This document shows positions 6,442-14,056 of a DNA stretch of 17,394 nt, one piece after another. The notes beneath the pieces were generated by a model that saw only the letters and a program-made list of their open reading frames with translations, was not told where the DNA came from and did not search any database. This DNA comes from Chloroflexota bacterium. Its GTDB lineage: Bacteria > Chloroflexota > Limnocylindria > Limnocylindrales > CSP1-4. How positions within the stretch are numbered: position 1 is the stretch's first letter; each line of letters opens with the position of its first letter. The stretch covers positions 1 to 17,394 of the forward strand of contig VGPE01000034.1 of assembly GCA_016875645.1 (NCBI GenBank), read 5' to 3'. The position numbers and the translations under genes are program-made.

Positions 6442-7530
6442 ATGGCGACACTGACGGCCGAGCGCGTCGACGCGACGTTGCCGGCAACCATGGAGATCGG
6501 TGCCATGAGCGCGCCCGGTGCGATCTCGATGCGCACCGTCGCCACGCCACAACCCGGTCCGAAGGAGTGCCTCGTCCGCCTGCGATCCACGGCGATCTGC
6601 ACCTGGGAGCAGCGCTCCTACAGCGGCGTGCAGCACAACACGTTCCCGTTCGTCGGCGGTCACGAGATCTCGGGTGACGTCGTGGCGATCGGCCCCGGCG
6701 GCGCGAACCAGCTCTCGATCGGCGACCGCGTCGCGATCGGACCGTCCTCCTGTGGCCGCTGCCACTGGTGCCTGACCGGCCAGGATCGCGGCTGCAAGCT
6801 CCATTACGCCGGGGCCGTCAAGTACGGCGAGGCGTGGGGCCCGGGCGGCTTCGCCGAGTACAAGGTGCACCCCGTGAACGGGGTCTACAGCATCGGCGAC
6901 GCGCCCTACGAGATCGCGTCCCTCGCCGAACCGCTCAGCTGCGCCCTCCACGCGGCGCGTCTGCTGGACCTGCGGGTCAGCCAGGACGTGGTCGTTCTCG
7001 GCGCGGGCGTGATGGGCCTGATGAACGTGCTCGCCGCCAAGAAGCACGGCGCGCGGGTGATCGTCAGCGAGATCGACCCCGACCGGCTCTCGAAGGCCAA
7101 GCTGATGGGCGCCGACGAGGTGATCGACGCGCGCTGGGAGGACCCGGTCGCGCGCGTCAAGGAGCTGACCGAGGGCCGCGGCGCTGAGGCCGTGATCGCG
7201 GCGATCGGCCACCAGAAGGCCAACGAGCAGGGCATGGGCATGCTCTCCGAGAGAGGCCGGTACGTCCTCTTCGCGGCTGCTCACCCCGAGCCCGAGTTCA
7301 CGATCCAGCCCAACCCCATGCACAACCGTGAGACCGGCGTGTTCGGTGTCGTCTCCAAGGAGCAGCAGGACTTCTACACGGCGACCCGGCTGATCCGCTA
7401 CGGCGGCGTCGATCTCTCGCCGCTGGTGGAGGCGACCTACCCGCTCGCGCGCCTGCGCGAGGCCATGGACCACGCGATCAAGCCCGGCACGTACCGGATC
7501 GTCGTCACGCAGGAGCCCGCGCAGGGCTGA
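6442..7530 (+). CDS. Zinc-dependent medium-chain alcohol/polyol dehydrogenase
   Basis: A 362-residue MDR-family dehydrogenase. Likely catalytic zinc ligands are Cys53 (TAICTWE), His74 with Glu75 (GGHE) and Glu163 (LAEPLSCALHA). The structural zinc lobe is complete: Cys104, Cys107, Cys110 and Cys118 in CGRCHWCLTGQDRGC. The Rossmann motif GAGVMG is at 187-192, and the acidic VSEID after beta-2 suggests NAD+. The fold resembles sorbitol/threonine/inositol-type dehydrogenases that oxidise a secondary alcohol; the substrate is unknown. ATG 6442 has GAGAGGGAG about 8 nt upstream. In-frame starts at 6415 and 6391 are possible, but the latter sits inside the palindrome and adds residues atypical for the family. 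It is the first gene of an operon with an aldolase 14 nt downstream and an aldehyde dehydrogenase, so its product is probably cleaved by the aldolase after other steps (inference). Confidence 0.9.
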   Translation: MATLTAERVDATLPATMEIGAMSAPGAISMRTVATPQPGPKECLVRLRSTAICTWEQRSYSGVQHNTFPFVGGHEISGDVVAIGPGGANQLSIGDRVAIGPSSCGRCHWCLTGQDRGCKLHYAGAVKYGEAWGPGGFAEYKVHPVNGVYSIGDAPYEIASLAEPLSCALHAARLLDLRVSQDVVVLGAGVMGLMNVLAAKKHGARVIVSEIDPDRLSKAKLMGADEVIDARWEDPVARVKELTEGRGAEAVIAAIGHQKANEQGMGMLSERGRYVLFAAAHPEPEFTIQPNPMHNRETGVFGVVSKEQQDFYTATRLIRYGGVDLSPLVEATYPLARLREAMDHAIKPGTYRIVVTQEPAQG

Positions 7531-7544
7531 AGGGAACACACCTG

Positions 7545-8312
7545 ATGAAGCGCCGCATGCATCGCCTTCTCCGCCCGGACGGCCGGATCCTGATCGTGGC
7601 CATGGACCACACCGCGTTCATGAACGAGCCGGTGGATGGCCTGGTCCGCTACGGCAAGACGTGCCGCCAGGTCGTCCCGGCCGGCGCCGACGCGTTCCTG
7701 TCGCCGATCGGCTCGATCCAGAACTTCGCCGACGACTTCGGCGCGGCCGCAGTGGTCGCGAGCGTCCAGACCGAGAGCCCGTTCCTCGAGAAGGCCGTCG
7801 AACGCGCCCTGATGGTGGGCGCCGATGCCGTCAAGTCGATGGTCTATCCGTTCGGCGAGGATGACTCGGTCATTCGCGCGATGCGGCTCGCCGCTGATGC
7901 GGCGGCCGTTGGTCTGCCGTATATCGCGGAGCCGATCCCCGGCAGCTTCGCCCGGTCCGACCTCCGCTCGCCGGAGATCATCGCGGCCGGCGCCCGGGTC
8001 GCCGCCGAGAGTGGTGCCGACATCATCAAGACCTTCTACCCCGGCACCCCCGAGGGGATGCGCAAGGTGGTCGAGTACGCGATGGTGCCGGTGGTGGTCC
8101 TTGGCGGGTCGAAGAAGGACTCCGTCCGCGCCCTCTACCAGGAGGTGTACGACGCGATCGTGCTGGGCGGGGCGTCGGGCGTCGCGATCGGCAACAACAT
8201 CTGGCGCGCGCAGGATCCGGGTGCCGTCACCCGCGGCCTCGCGGCCATCATCCATGAGGACAAGTCCGTCGACGAAGCGCTCGCGATCGCCGGCGAGCTC
8301 GTGACGGCGTAG
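7545..8312 (+). CDS. DhnA/LacD-type class I aldolase
   Basis: A 255-residue (beta/alpha)8 aldolase of the DeoC/FbaB/LacD superfamily, closest by motif to the DhnA group (archaeal-type fructose-bisphosphate aldolase, LsrF, heptulosonate synthase). The Schiff-base Lys is Lys162 in ADIIKTFYPG. Asp21 in AMDHTAF matches the conserved early Asp. The phosphate-binding loops are GGSK (187-190) and GGASGVAIGNNIW (208-220). It should cleave or form a C-C bond on a phosphorylated ketose-like substrate, or possibly on a non-phosphorylated or sulfonated analogue. ATG 7545 is preceded by AAGGGAAC about 10 nt upstream and lies 14 nt after the dehydrogenase. With an aldehyde dehydrogenase 11 nt downstream, the aldehyde released by cleavage is probably oxidised to an acid (inference). 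Confidence 0.87.
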   Translation: MKRRMHRLLRPDGRILIVAMDHTAFMNEPVDGLVRYGKTCRQVVPAGADAFLSPIGSIQNFADDFGAAAVVASVQTESPFLEKAVERALMVGADAVKSMVYPFGEDDSVIRAMRLAADAAAVGLPYIAEPIPGSFARSDLRSPEIIAAGARVAAESGADIIKTFYPGTPEGMRKVVEYAMVPVVVLGGSKKDSVRALYQEVYDAIVLGGASGVAIGNNIWRAQDPGAVTRGLAAIIHEDKSVDEALAIAGELVTA

Positions 8313-8323
8313 GCGCGGCCACG

Positions 8324-9847
8324 ATGACCGCGCCAGCCGCTCCGGGGGCCGCGGGCACCGACGTCGCGGCCGATTCCCGCTGGTCGCTCATCAGCCCTGA
8401 CACCTATCCGCTGCTGATCGGGGGCCGGCTCGTGCCGGCCCGCGACGGGGCAGCCTTCCCGTCGATCAGCCCGCGTGACAACCGGGCGATCGCAACGATC
8501 GCGCAGGCCTCCGCGGCAGACGTCTCGGACGCGGTCACCGCCGCGCGCCGGGCCTTCGACGCGGGCCCGTGGGGCCGGACCACCGCGAAGGACCGGGGCG
8601 TCTTCCTGCTCCGCATCGCCGACCTGATGGAGCGCCATGCCGACGAGCTGGCGTTCCTCGAGAGCGTCGATGCCGGCAAGCCGATCGGCTCGGTCCACTA
8701 CAGCGACCTCGCGATCAGCCTCGATTCGCTGCGGTTCTTCGCCGGGCGCGCCCGGCAGACCCGTGGCATCGCGGCGGAGATGCCGGATGCCGCGGTCATC
8801 CATCATGAGTTCATCGAACCGCTCGGCGTGGTGGCCGAAATCCTGCCCTGGAACGGTCCGCTGTGGACCGGCGTCCAGCGCATGGCCGCGATCCTTGCCG
8901 CCGGCAACGCGGCGATCGTCAAGCCGGCGCAGCTCGCGTCGCTGACGTTCATGCGCCTCGCGGAGCTGCTGCTCGAGGCGGACCTGCCGCCGGGGGCGGT
9001 CAACGTGGTCGCCGGTTCGGGCGGCGTGGTCGGGGAGGCGCTGGTCGTCGACCCGCGGGTCGACATGATCTCGCTCACCGGCGGGATCGAGACCGGCTCG
9101 CGCATCCTCGAGCAGGCGGCGGCGACCGTGAAGCGCGTGTCCCTCGAGCTCGGCGGCAAGAACCCCAACGTCGTCTTCGCCGATGCCGACATCGACCAGG
9201 CCGTGTTCTGGAGCTCGCTCGGTGCCTTCGGCAACACCGGCCAGATCTGTGTCTGCGGCTCGCGGATCCTCGTCCAGCGGCCCGTCTACGAGGAGTTCGT
9301 GGGCCGGCTGTGGGCCGCAGCCGAGGGTTTCAAGGTGGGCGACCCGCTCGACCCGGACACCCAGCTGGGACCGGTCATCGCCGCAAGCCATGCCGCAAAG
9401 GTCTGGGAGTACATCGAGGTCGGCCGCTCCGAGGGGCGGATCGTGACGGGCGGGGCGCCGTACACGGATCCGTTCCGATCCGCCGGCGCGTTCATCCCGC
9501 CGACGATCATCGCGGACGTCTCCCCGTCGTGCCGCGTGGCGACCGAGGAGATCTTCGGCCCGGTCGTTGCAGTGTTCCCCTTCGACACGCTCGACGAGGC
9601 GGTCGCGGTCGCCAACGCGACCTCGTACGGATTGTCGGCGGGGTTGTTCACGCGGAGCCTCGACACCGCCTGGACGATGGCGCGCCGGCTTGAAGCTGGC
9701 CAGGTATACGTCAACCAGTGGTTCTCGTCGGGCGTCCTCGAGGCGCCGGGCCACGGCTACAAGCGCTCCGGCTACGGCGGCGTCGGGATCGAGAAGTACA
9801 CCCAGCGCAAGGAGGTCTTCTTCCGGGTCGGCGAGCCACAGGGCTGA
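8324..9847 (+). CDS. NAD(P)+-dependent aldehyde dehydrogenase
   Basis: A 507-residue ALDH-superfamily enzyme of full length. Key residues are all present: Asn177 in ILPWNGPL (oxyanion hole), Lys200 in IVKPA (cofactor), Glu275 in SLELGGKNP (general base), the catalytic Cys309 in GNTGQICVCGS, and EEIFGPV near 393. The cofactor loop reads LTGGIETG where many relatives have FTGSTEVG. It should oxidise an aldehyde to the free acid in the cytoplasm. ATG 8324 lies 11 nt after the aldolase stop with only a weak purine-rich stretch upstream, so it is probably translated from the shared operon mRNA. The N-terminal 20 residues are Ala/Gly-rich and look like a disordered extension. The aldehyde is probably a product of the upstream aldolase (inference). 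Confidence 0.92.
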   Translation: MTAPAAPGAAGTDVAADSRWSLISPDTYPLLIGGRLVPARDGAAFPSISPRDNRAIATIAQASAADVSDAVTAARRAFDAGPWGRTTAKDRGVFLLRIADLMERHADELAFLESVDAGKPIGSVHYSDLAISLDSLRFFAGRARQTRGIAAEMPDAAVIHHEFIEPLGVVAEILPWNGPLWTGVQRMAAILAAGNAAIVKPAQLASLTFMRLAELLLEADLPPGAVNVVAGSGGVVGEALVVDPRVDMISLTGGIETGSRILEQAAATVKRVSLELGGKNPNVVFADADIDQAVFWSSLGAFGNTGQICVCGSRILVQRPVYEEFVGRLWAAAEGFKVGDPLDPDTQLGPVIAASHAAKVWEYIEVGRSEGRIVTGGAPYTDPFRSAGAFIPPTIIADVSPSCRVATEEIFGPVVAVFPFDTLDEAVAVANATSYGLSAGLFTRSLDTAWTMARRLEAGQVYVNQWFSSGVLEAPGHGYKRSGYGGVGIEKYTQRKEVFFRVGEPQG

Positions 9848-9863
9848 TCGATCCGGGCCCGCG

Positions 9864-9894
9864 CGAGGCCAGTCGGGCGACCGTGCCGGCCTCG
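9864..9894. terminator. Hairpin between convergent genes, possible terminator
   Basis: CGAGGCC at 9864-9870 pairs perfectly with GGCCTCG at 9888-9894 (7 bp, all GC but one pair), and the loop can form a small GTC/GAC hairpin. It lies in the 84-bp gap between the convergent aldehyde dehydrogenase and class V PLP genes, where a bidirectional terminator is expected. There is no T-tract on either strand, so the call is weak. Confidence 0.3.
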
Positions 9895-9899
9895 GTCGC

Positions 9900-9942
9900 T
9901 TCAGCGGCCGACGATTCCGCGTTCGACGATTTCAGCGGCCGA
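9900..9942. repeat. 12-bp direct repeat with 31-bp period at a gene end
   Basis: TTCAGCGGCCGA occurs at 9900-9911 and again at 9931-9942. Both copies contain TCA, which is the TGA stop on the minus strand; the second copy encodes the actual end of the class V PLP enzyme. CGACGATT-like sequence also recurs between them. This looks like a small tandem duplication of the gene's 3' end, possibly from replication slippage. Confidence 0.5.
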
Positions 9943-11056
9943 GGACCGCGGCCAGCCGCTCCAGCAGGGTGTCGATGTCGGCCGCGGACGTGTAGAAGTG
10001 GGGTGAGATCCTGACGCGCCCGTCGCGGCCCCAGACGTACACGCCGCCGCGGGACAGCTGGGCGGCGATCTCGGGTGCCTGGCCGGTCTCGAAGGCGACG
10101 ATTCCGGCGCGCTCCGACGGCTCCGGCGAGGCGAGCGTCTCGATGCCCAACCGCTCGAGGCCGGCGATGACCGCCGCGACGCGAGCGGCGACCGTTGCCC
10201 CGACGGTGTCGGGGCCGAGGTCGGCCAGCACGCCCAGCGACGTGTCGAGCGTGTAGAGAGCTCCGAAGCCGGGCATCCCTTCCTCGAAGCGACGCGCGTC
10301 CGGCCAGAGCGTGTAGCGCTCGTGGTGGATGGGCTCGAAGAGGTCGCTGATGCCCCGCCAGCCGACGAACGCGGGCTCGATGTCGCGCACCGTGTCGGCG
10401 ATCGCAAGGAGCGCAGCCCCGTGGACGGCCAGCGCCCACTTGAAGGTGCTTGCGACCAGGAAGTCCGCCGGTGCGAGCGACACGGGGACGACCCCGAATG
10501 CCTGCGTGGCATCAACGAGCAGCAGCGCGCCCCGGTCGCGGACAACGGCGCCGATCCGGGCGAGGTCGACCCGGAAGCCGGTCCGGAAGCTGACCTGGCT
10601 CACGATCACCAACCGGGTTCGGGCGTCCACGTGACGCTCGAGTGCGCCATGGTCGAATTGACCCCCGACCGCGTGGACGACGCGCGTCTCCACGCCCCGG
10701 TCCGCGAGTCGGAGGGGGCCCGTGATGCTCGTCGGGAACTCCGCGTCCCCGGTGACCACGTTGTCGCCGGGCCGCCATGCGATCGCCCCGAGAACGGCAT
10801 CGATGCCGCGCGCCGTGCTGGGCACGAACGCGACCTGGTCTGCGCGCGCGCCCAGGAGACCGCCCACCTGCGACCGCAGGCGAGCCTCGGTGGCGTACAT
10901 GGCAGGCCGGCCCTGATCACCGCGCGCTTTGTCGTCGGCGTAGCGCAGCAGCGCATCGCGGCCGCTCCGGGGCAGCAGGCCCTCCGCCGCGGTGTTGAGA
11001 TAGACGACCTCGCGTGCGAATGGGAATTCGGCCGCGATGCGGTCGGCGGGGATCAC
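9932..11056 (-). CDS. Class V PLP enzyme (cysteine desulfurase/selenocysteine lyase-like)
   Basis: A 374-residue fold-type I PLP enzyme of the class V group. It shows YLNTAAEGLLPRS (19-31), the cofactor-phosphate region VPSTARGIDAVL (78-89), LLLVDATQAFGV with Asp182 and Gln185 at the cofactor, and Lys206 in STFKWALAVHG as the Schiff-base residue. Class V members include cysteine desulfurases, isopenicillin N epimerase-like proteins and kynureninases. No flexible loop with the catalytic Cys of a true IscS/SufS desulfurase is evident, so an epimerase/lyase-like role is as likely. The GTG start at 11056 overlaps the stop of the upstream C45-type gene as GTGA, indicating translational coupling and a shared substrate or pathway (inference). 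A longer in-frame reading extends upstream but would lie wholly inside the C45 gene. Confidence 0.85.
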   Translation of the reverse strand: MIPADRIAAEFPFAREVVYLNTAAEGLLPRSGRDALLRYADDKARGDQGRPAMYATEARLRSQVGGLLGARADQVAFVPSTARGIDAVLGAIAWRPGDNVVTGDAEFPTSITGPLRLADRGVETRVVHAVGGQFDHGALERHVDARTRLVIVSQVSFRTGFRVDLARIGAVVRDRGALLLVDATQAFGVVPVSLAPADFLVASTFKWALAVHGAALLAIADTVRDIEPAFVGWRGISDLFEPIHHERYTLWPDARRFEEGMPGFGALYTLDTSLGVLADLGPDTVGATVAARVAAVIAGLERLGIETLASPEPSERAGIVAFETGQAPEIAAQLSRGGVYVWGRDGRVRISPHFYTSAADIDTLLERLAAVLGR

Positions 11057-12096
11057 GCGCTGCCGAACCCGTACGTGGTGTAGGGCGTGACGCAGGGCGG
11101 ACCGGCCGCCACGGACATCTCGCGGGCCGCCAGCCGGAGCACGATCGACGCCCGGGTCGTGAGGCCCGGCGGGTCCTCGTGGCGGCAGATGCTCGCCGGG
11201 TGGCCCGTGTGATCGCGCAGGGTCCCGACCCCGAGGGGACCGGCGCGCATGGTGGCCAGGCGCGCGGGTGAGTCCGCCAGAACGTCGCGGTGCGTGTCGG
11301 TGGCGAGGAACGGCGCCAGCAGGTAGTGGTTCGTGTGCGCGAGGGCCACGCCGCGCGCCTGGACGTGAGCGCTGCCGCCGCCGAGTTCCACGTCTGCCAG
11401 TTCCCCGCTCGCGTCTCCGATCAGGTAATTGCACGTCGACGCGACTGGCGCGGACGCCAGCCAGCCGAGCGCCGATGGGAGGTCGTCGAACTCGAGCAGG
11501 CGGCGGTTCACGAAGTACTGCGTGAGGCCGTCCACCCGGCCCGGCCTCGACGTGTAGAGCTGATTGCCGACGTGACCCAGCCCGCGGTCGTTGAGCCCGA
11601 TGTAGCCGAGCACGCCCGCGTGTGCGAACTGCAGGATCTCCGGCCTGACAGCGGGCTGAAGCCGAAGGACGACCTGCTTGCCGCCACTCTCGATCGGCTG
11701 GTCCCAGTTCTGGGCGACGAGCGGGCCCTCCGGGCGATCCGGGCCGGCAACCCCGATGGCCGAGCGGCCTGCGACCGGCTCGAGCGAGACCTCGGTCGCG
11801 ACCTGCAAAAAGAGCGCCCGCTCGAAGCCGAGCCCGGAGCCGCGGCCGATCCCTCGCACCTCGCGGACGAGGTCGGGCGCGAGGCGCTCGGCTGCCGGGA
11901 GGTAGCGGGCGGCACGGGCGAGGACGTCCGCCTCGGCCTCGCCGGTGGCCGCGACGATCTCGCCCACACGCCACGCGTAGACGGCCGCGATCGTGTCGCG
12001 CAGCGCCTCCCCATGTGCCGCGCCCAGCGCGTCGGGGTGGCCCGACACGGTGACCTCGACGAGGCTGGGCGTGCCAATTCGGGGCGTGGTCGTCAC
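11053..12096 (-). CDS. Peptidase C45/acyl-CoA:6-APA acyltransferase-like protein, nucleophile Cys replaced
   Basis: A 347-residue protein of the C45 (isopenicillin N acyltransferase-like, Ntn-hydrolase) family. Family signatures are GHPDALGAAHGEAL (19-32), REVRGIGRGSGLGFE (78-92), the QNWDQP strand (129-134), STCNYLIGD and ICRHEDPPG. In active relatives a conserved Cys (GCT/GCS-A) becomes the N-terminal nucleophile after self-cleavage. Here that position reads GRSAIGV: Arg111, codon CGC at 11764-11766 on the minus strand, one transition from TGC. Unless Ser112 substitutes, the protein may not self-process. GTG 12096 is favoured because CATGAT sits 6 nt upstream and an alternative longer start would run through the divergent promoter and amidohydrolase gene. 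It is translationally coupled to the class V PLP enzyme by a GTGA overlap. Substrates are probably amides or small peptides (inference). Confidence 0.8.
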   Translation of the reverse strand: MTTTPRIGTPSLVEVTVSGHPDALGAAHGEALRDTIAAVYAWRVGEIVAATGEAEADVLARAARYLPAAERLAPDLVREVRGIGRGSGLGFERALFLQVATEVSLEPVAGRSAIGVAGPDRPEGPLVAQNWDQPIESGGKQVVLRLQPAVRPEILQFAHAGVLGYIGLNDRGLGHVGNQLYTSRPGRVDGLTQYFVNRRLLEFDDLPSALGWLASAPVASTCNYLIGDASGELADVELGGGSAHVQARGVALAHTNHYLLAPFLATDTHRDVLADSPARLATMRAGPLGVGTLRDHTGHPASICRHEDPPGLTTRASIVLRLAAREMSVAAGPPCVTPYTTYGFGSA

Positions 12097-12098
12097 CG

Positions 12099-12104
12099 TA
12101 CCAT
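12099..12104 (+). promoter_or_regulatory. Candidate -10 element for the amidohydrolase genes
   Basis: TACCAT fits the TANNAT pattern; transcription would begin near 12111, leaving a leader of about 53 nt with a strong ribosome binding site before GTG 12164. It overlaps the minus-strand -10 candidate at 12103-12108 by 2 bp. CATCAT at 12102-12107 is an alternative. No -35 box is obvious. Confidence 0.35.
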
Positions 12105-12108
12105 CATG
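12103..12108 (-). promoter_or_regulatory. -10-like element of a leaderless promoter (C45 gene)
   Basis: On the minus strand: CATGAT, then GGTACG, then the GTG start at 12096. The hexamer matches TATAAT at 4 of 6 positions, weaker than the sites at 3819, 14057 and 14957, but the 6-nt spacing is identical and no Shine-Dalgarno is present. Confidence 0.4.
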
Positions 12109-12163
12109 CCGTGGCCGAGCCCGGAACGCGCCGCGCTGCGCGCACGATGCAGGAGGAGGGACC

Positions 12164-13090
12164 GTGAGTCTCCAGGCGGTCAGGCCGATCTCCGTGGAGC
12201 GGCCGGCGGCGCTCGACGGGCTGCGGATCATCGACGCCCACAACCACATGAACTTCCACGGCCACGGCGTCCACGACATCGTGCAAAACATGGATGCGCT
12301 GGGCATCGAGCGGACCTGGCTGCTGACGTGGGAGGCGCCAGAGGACGAGTACGGGATCGGCGACCACGCGTTCATGTCGCCCAACCATTTGGGCGTGCCG
12401 CTCGACGAGGTGATCCGGGCGGTCGACCTCTACCCGGACCGGTTCGTGGCCGGCTGGGCGGTCGATCCGCGCCGGCCCCATGCCGTCGCCCGGCTCCGGA
12501 CGGCGGTGCGGACGGTCGGCGTTCGGGTCTACGGCGAGCTCAAGCTGCGGCTGATGTACGACAACCTGGACCTCATCGCGATGTACCGCGCCTGCGGCGA
12601 GCTGGGGCTGCCGGTCATCTTCCACCTGGAGATCGAGCTGCCGAACCCGGGCGGTTCCATCGTCGGCGGTGGCCCGCGCCCGTACTGGTACGGCGGCGGA
12701 TTCGACGTGGTCGAGCGGTTCCTCGCCAAGTGCCCCGACACGACGTTCATCGGGCACGCGCCCGGGTTCTGGCGCGAGATCAGCGGTGATGCCGAGCGGC
12801 CCGAGATGTACCCGCGGGGACCGGTCGTGCCCGGCGGCCGGCTGGCGCCGCTGCTGGACCGCTTCCCGAACCTGTGGTGCGACCTCGCCGCGACATCCGC
12901 CCTCAACGCGCTCTCGCGCGATCCCGCGCACGCGCGCGAATTCCTGCGTCGCTACCAGGACCGGGTGCTGTTCGGGCGCGACTACTGGGACGACGCCCAC
13001 CTGGCGTTCCTCGCGTCGCTGGACCTGCCGCGCGACGTGCTGGCGAAGGTCCTGGCGGGGAACGCGACGCGGCTGGTGCCGCTGGACTGA
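12164..13090 (+). CDS. Amidohydrolase (Amidohydro_2-like), copy 1
   Basis: A 308-residue metal-dependent hydrolase/decarboxylase with a TIM-barrel pattern. Candidate metal and catalytic residues are the first-strand HxH in IIDAHNHM, Lys in GELKLRLMY, His in VIFHLEIELPN, His in FIGHAPGFW and Asp in VLFGRDYWDD. In the amidohydrolase-2 family such enzymes hydrolyse lactones or amides or decarboxylate aromatic acids. The conserved blocks YGELKLRLMYD and FHLEIELPNPGG are unusual enough that I cannot assign a substrate. The GTG start at 12164 has AGGAGGAGG at 12151-12159, a very strong ribosome binding site. It is divergent from the C45 gene and followed 13 nt later by a close paralogue. Confidence 0.88.
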   Translation: MSLQAVRPISVERPAALDGLRIIDAHNHMNFHGHGVHDIVQNMDALGIERTWLLTWEAPEDEYGIGDHAFMSPNHLGVPLDEVIRAVDLYPDRFVAGWAVDPRRPHAVARLRTAVRTVGVRVYGELKLRLMYDNLDLIAMYRACGELGLPVIFHLEIELPNPGGSIVGGGPRPYWYGGGFDVVERFLAKCPDTTFIGHAPGFWREISGDAERPEMYPRGPVVPGGRLAPLLDRFPNLWCDLAATSALNALSRDPAHAREFLRRYQDRVLFGRDYWDDAHLAFLASLDLPRDVLAKVLAGNATRLVPLD

Positions 13091-13103
13091 GGGGGAGACA
13101 GCC

Positions 13104-14027
13104 GTGGCGACGACGCTCAAGGGCATCACGATCGAGCGGCCGGCGGCCCTCGCGGGCTACCGGATCATCGACGCCCATTCCCACGTCAGCTACTACGGCC
13201 ACAGCATCCATGACGCCGTGCGCAACATGGATGCGCTGGGGATCGAGCGCGCGTGGCTGCTGACGTGGGAGGGGCCCGAACGCGAGTTCGTGGCCGGCGC
13301 GGAGCGTGTCCTGTCGCCCAACCTGGTGGGCATGCCGTTCGATGACGTCGTGCGCGCGGTGGACTTCTACCCGGACCGGTTCGTCCCCGCCTGGGCGGTG
13401 GACCCGCGCCGGCCCGACGCGATCGACCGCCTCCGGGCGGCCGTCGACACGGTCGGCGTCCGCGTCTACGGCGAACTCAAGCTGCGGCTCATGTACGACG
13501 ACCTCGACATGCTCGCCATGTTCCGCGCCTGCGGCGAACTGGGGCTGCCGGTGATCTTCCACCTGGAGATCGAGCTGCCGAACCCGGGCGGGGAGCAGGT
13601 CGGCGGCGGCCCGCGGCCCTACTGGTACGGCGGTGACTTCGACGTGGTGGAGCGATTCGTCGCCAAGTGCCCGGACACCACGTTCATCGGCCACGCGCCC
13701 GGCTTCTGGCGACACCTGAGCGGCGACGCCGACCGCAGGGAGATGTACCCGCGCGGTCCGCTGGTGCCGGGCGGGCGGCTGGAGCCGTTGCTCGATCGGT
13801 TCCCGAACCTGTGGTGCGACCTCTCGGCGCCATCCGCGCTCACGGCGCTCTCGCGCGATCCCGCGCACGCCCGCGAGTTCATCATGCGCCGCCAGGACCG
13901 GGTGCTGTTCGGGCGGGACTTCTGGGACGACGCGCACCTGCACTTCCTCGCGTCGCTGGACCTGCCGCACGACGTGCTGGTCAAGGTGCTGTCCGGGAAC
14001 GCGCTGCGGCTGGTGCCCCTCGACTGA
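13104..14027 (+). CDS. Amidohydrolase (Amidohydro_2-like), copy 2
   Basis: A 307-residue tandem paralogue of the preceding gene, colinear over the full length and roughly three quarters identical by eye. It keeps every candidate active-site block: DAHSHV, GELKLRLMY, IFHLEIELPNPGG, FIGHAPGFW and LFGRDFWDD. Differences cluster in the first loop (SYYGHS versus NFHGHG), in the segment around residues 50-60 (REFVAGAERV versus DEYGIGDHAF), and in helices on the surface, which suggests changed substrate range and not decay. The GTG start at 13104 has GGGGGAG at 13091-13097. The spacing of 13 nt implies the same transcript as copy 1. The two may act as a heteromer or on related substrates (inference). 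Confidence 0.88.
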   Translation: MATTLKGITIERPAALAGYRIIDAHSHVSYYGHSIHDAVRNMDALGIERAWLLTWEGPEREFVAGAERVLSPNLVGMPFDDVVRAVDFYPDRFVPAWAVDPRRPDAIDRLRAAVDTVGVRVYGELKLRLMYDDLDMLAMFRACGELGLPVIFHLEIELPNPGGEQVGGGPRPYWYGGDFDVVERFVAKCPDTTFIGHAPGFWRHLSGDADRREMYPRGPLVPGGRLEPLLDRFPNLWCDLSAPSALTALSRDPAHAREFIMRRQDRVLFGRDFWDDAHLHFLASLDLPHDVLVKVLSGNALRLVPLD

Positions 14028-14056
14028 GGGCCGTACGCCCAGCGCGCCGCCCACGC

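Noticed and set aside
8135..9754. Long open frame on the minus strand opposite the aldehyde dehydrogenase
   Set aside because: Antisense shadow of a convincing ALDH; Arg/Asp/Gly-rich composition and no motif.
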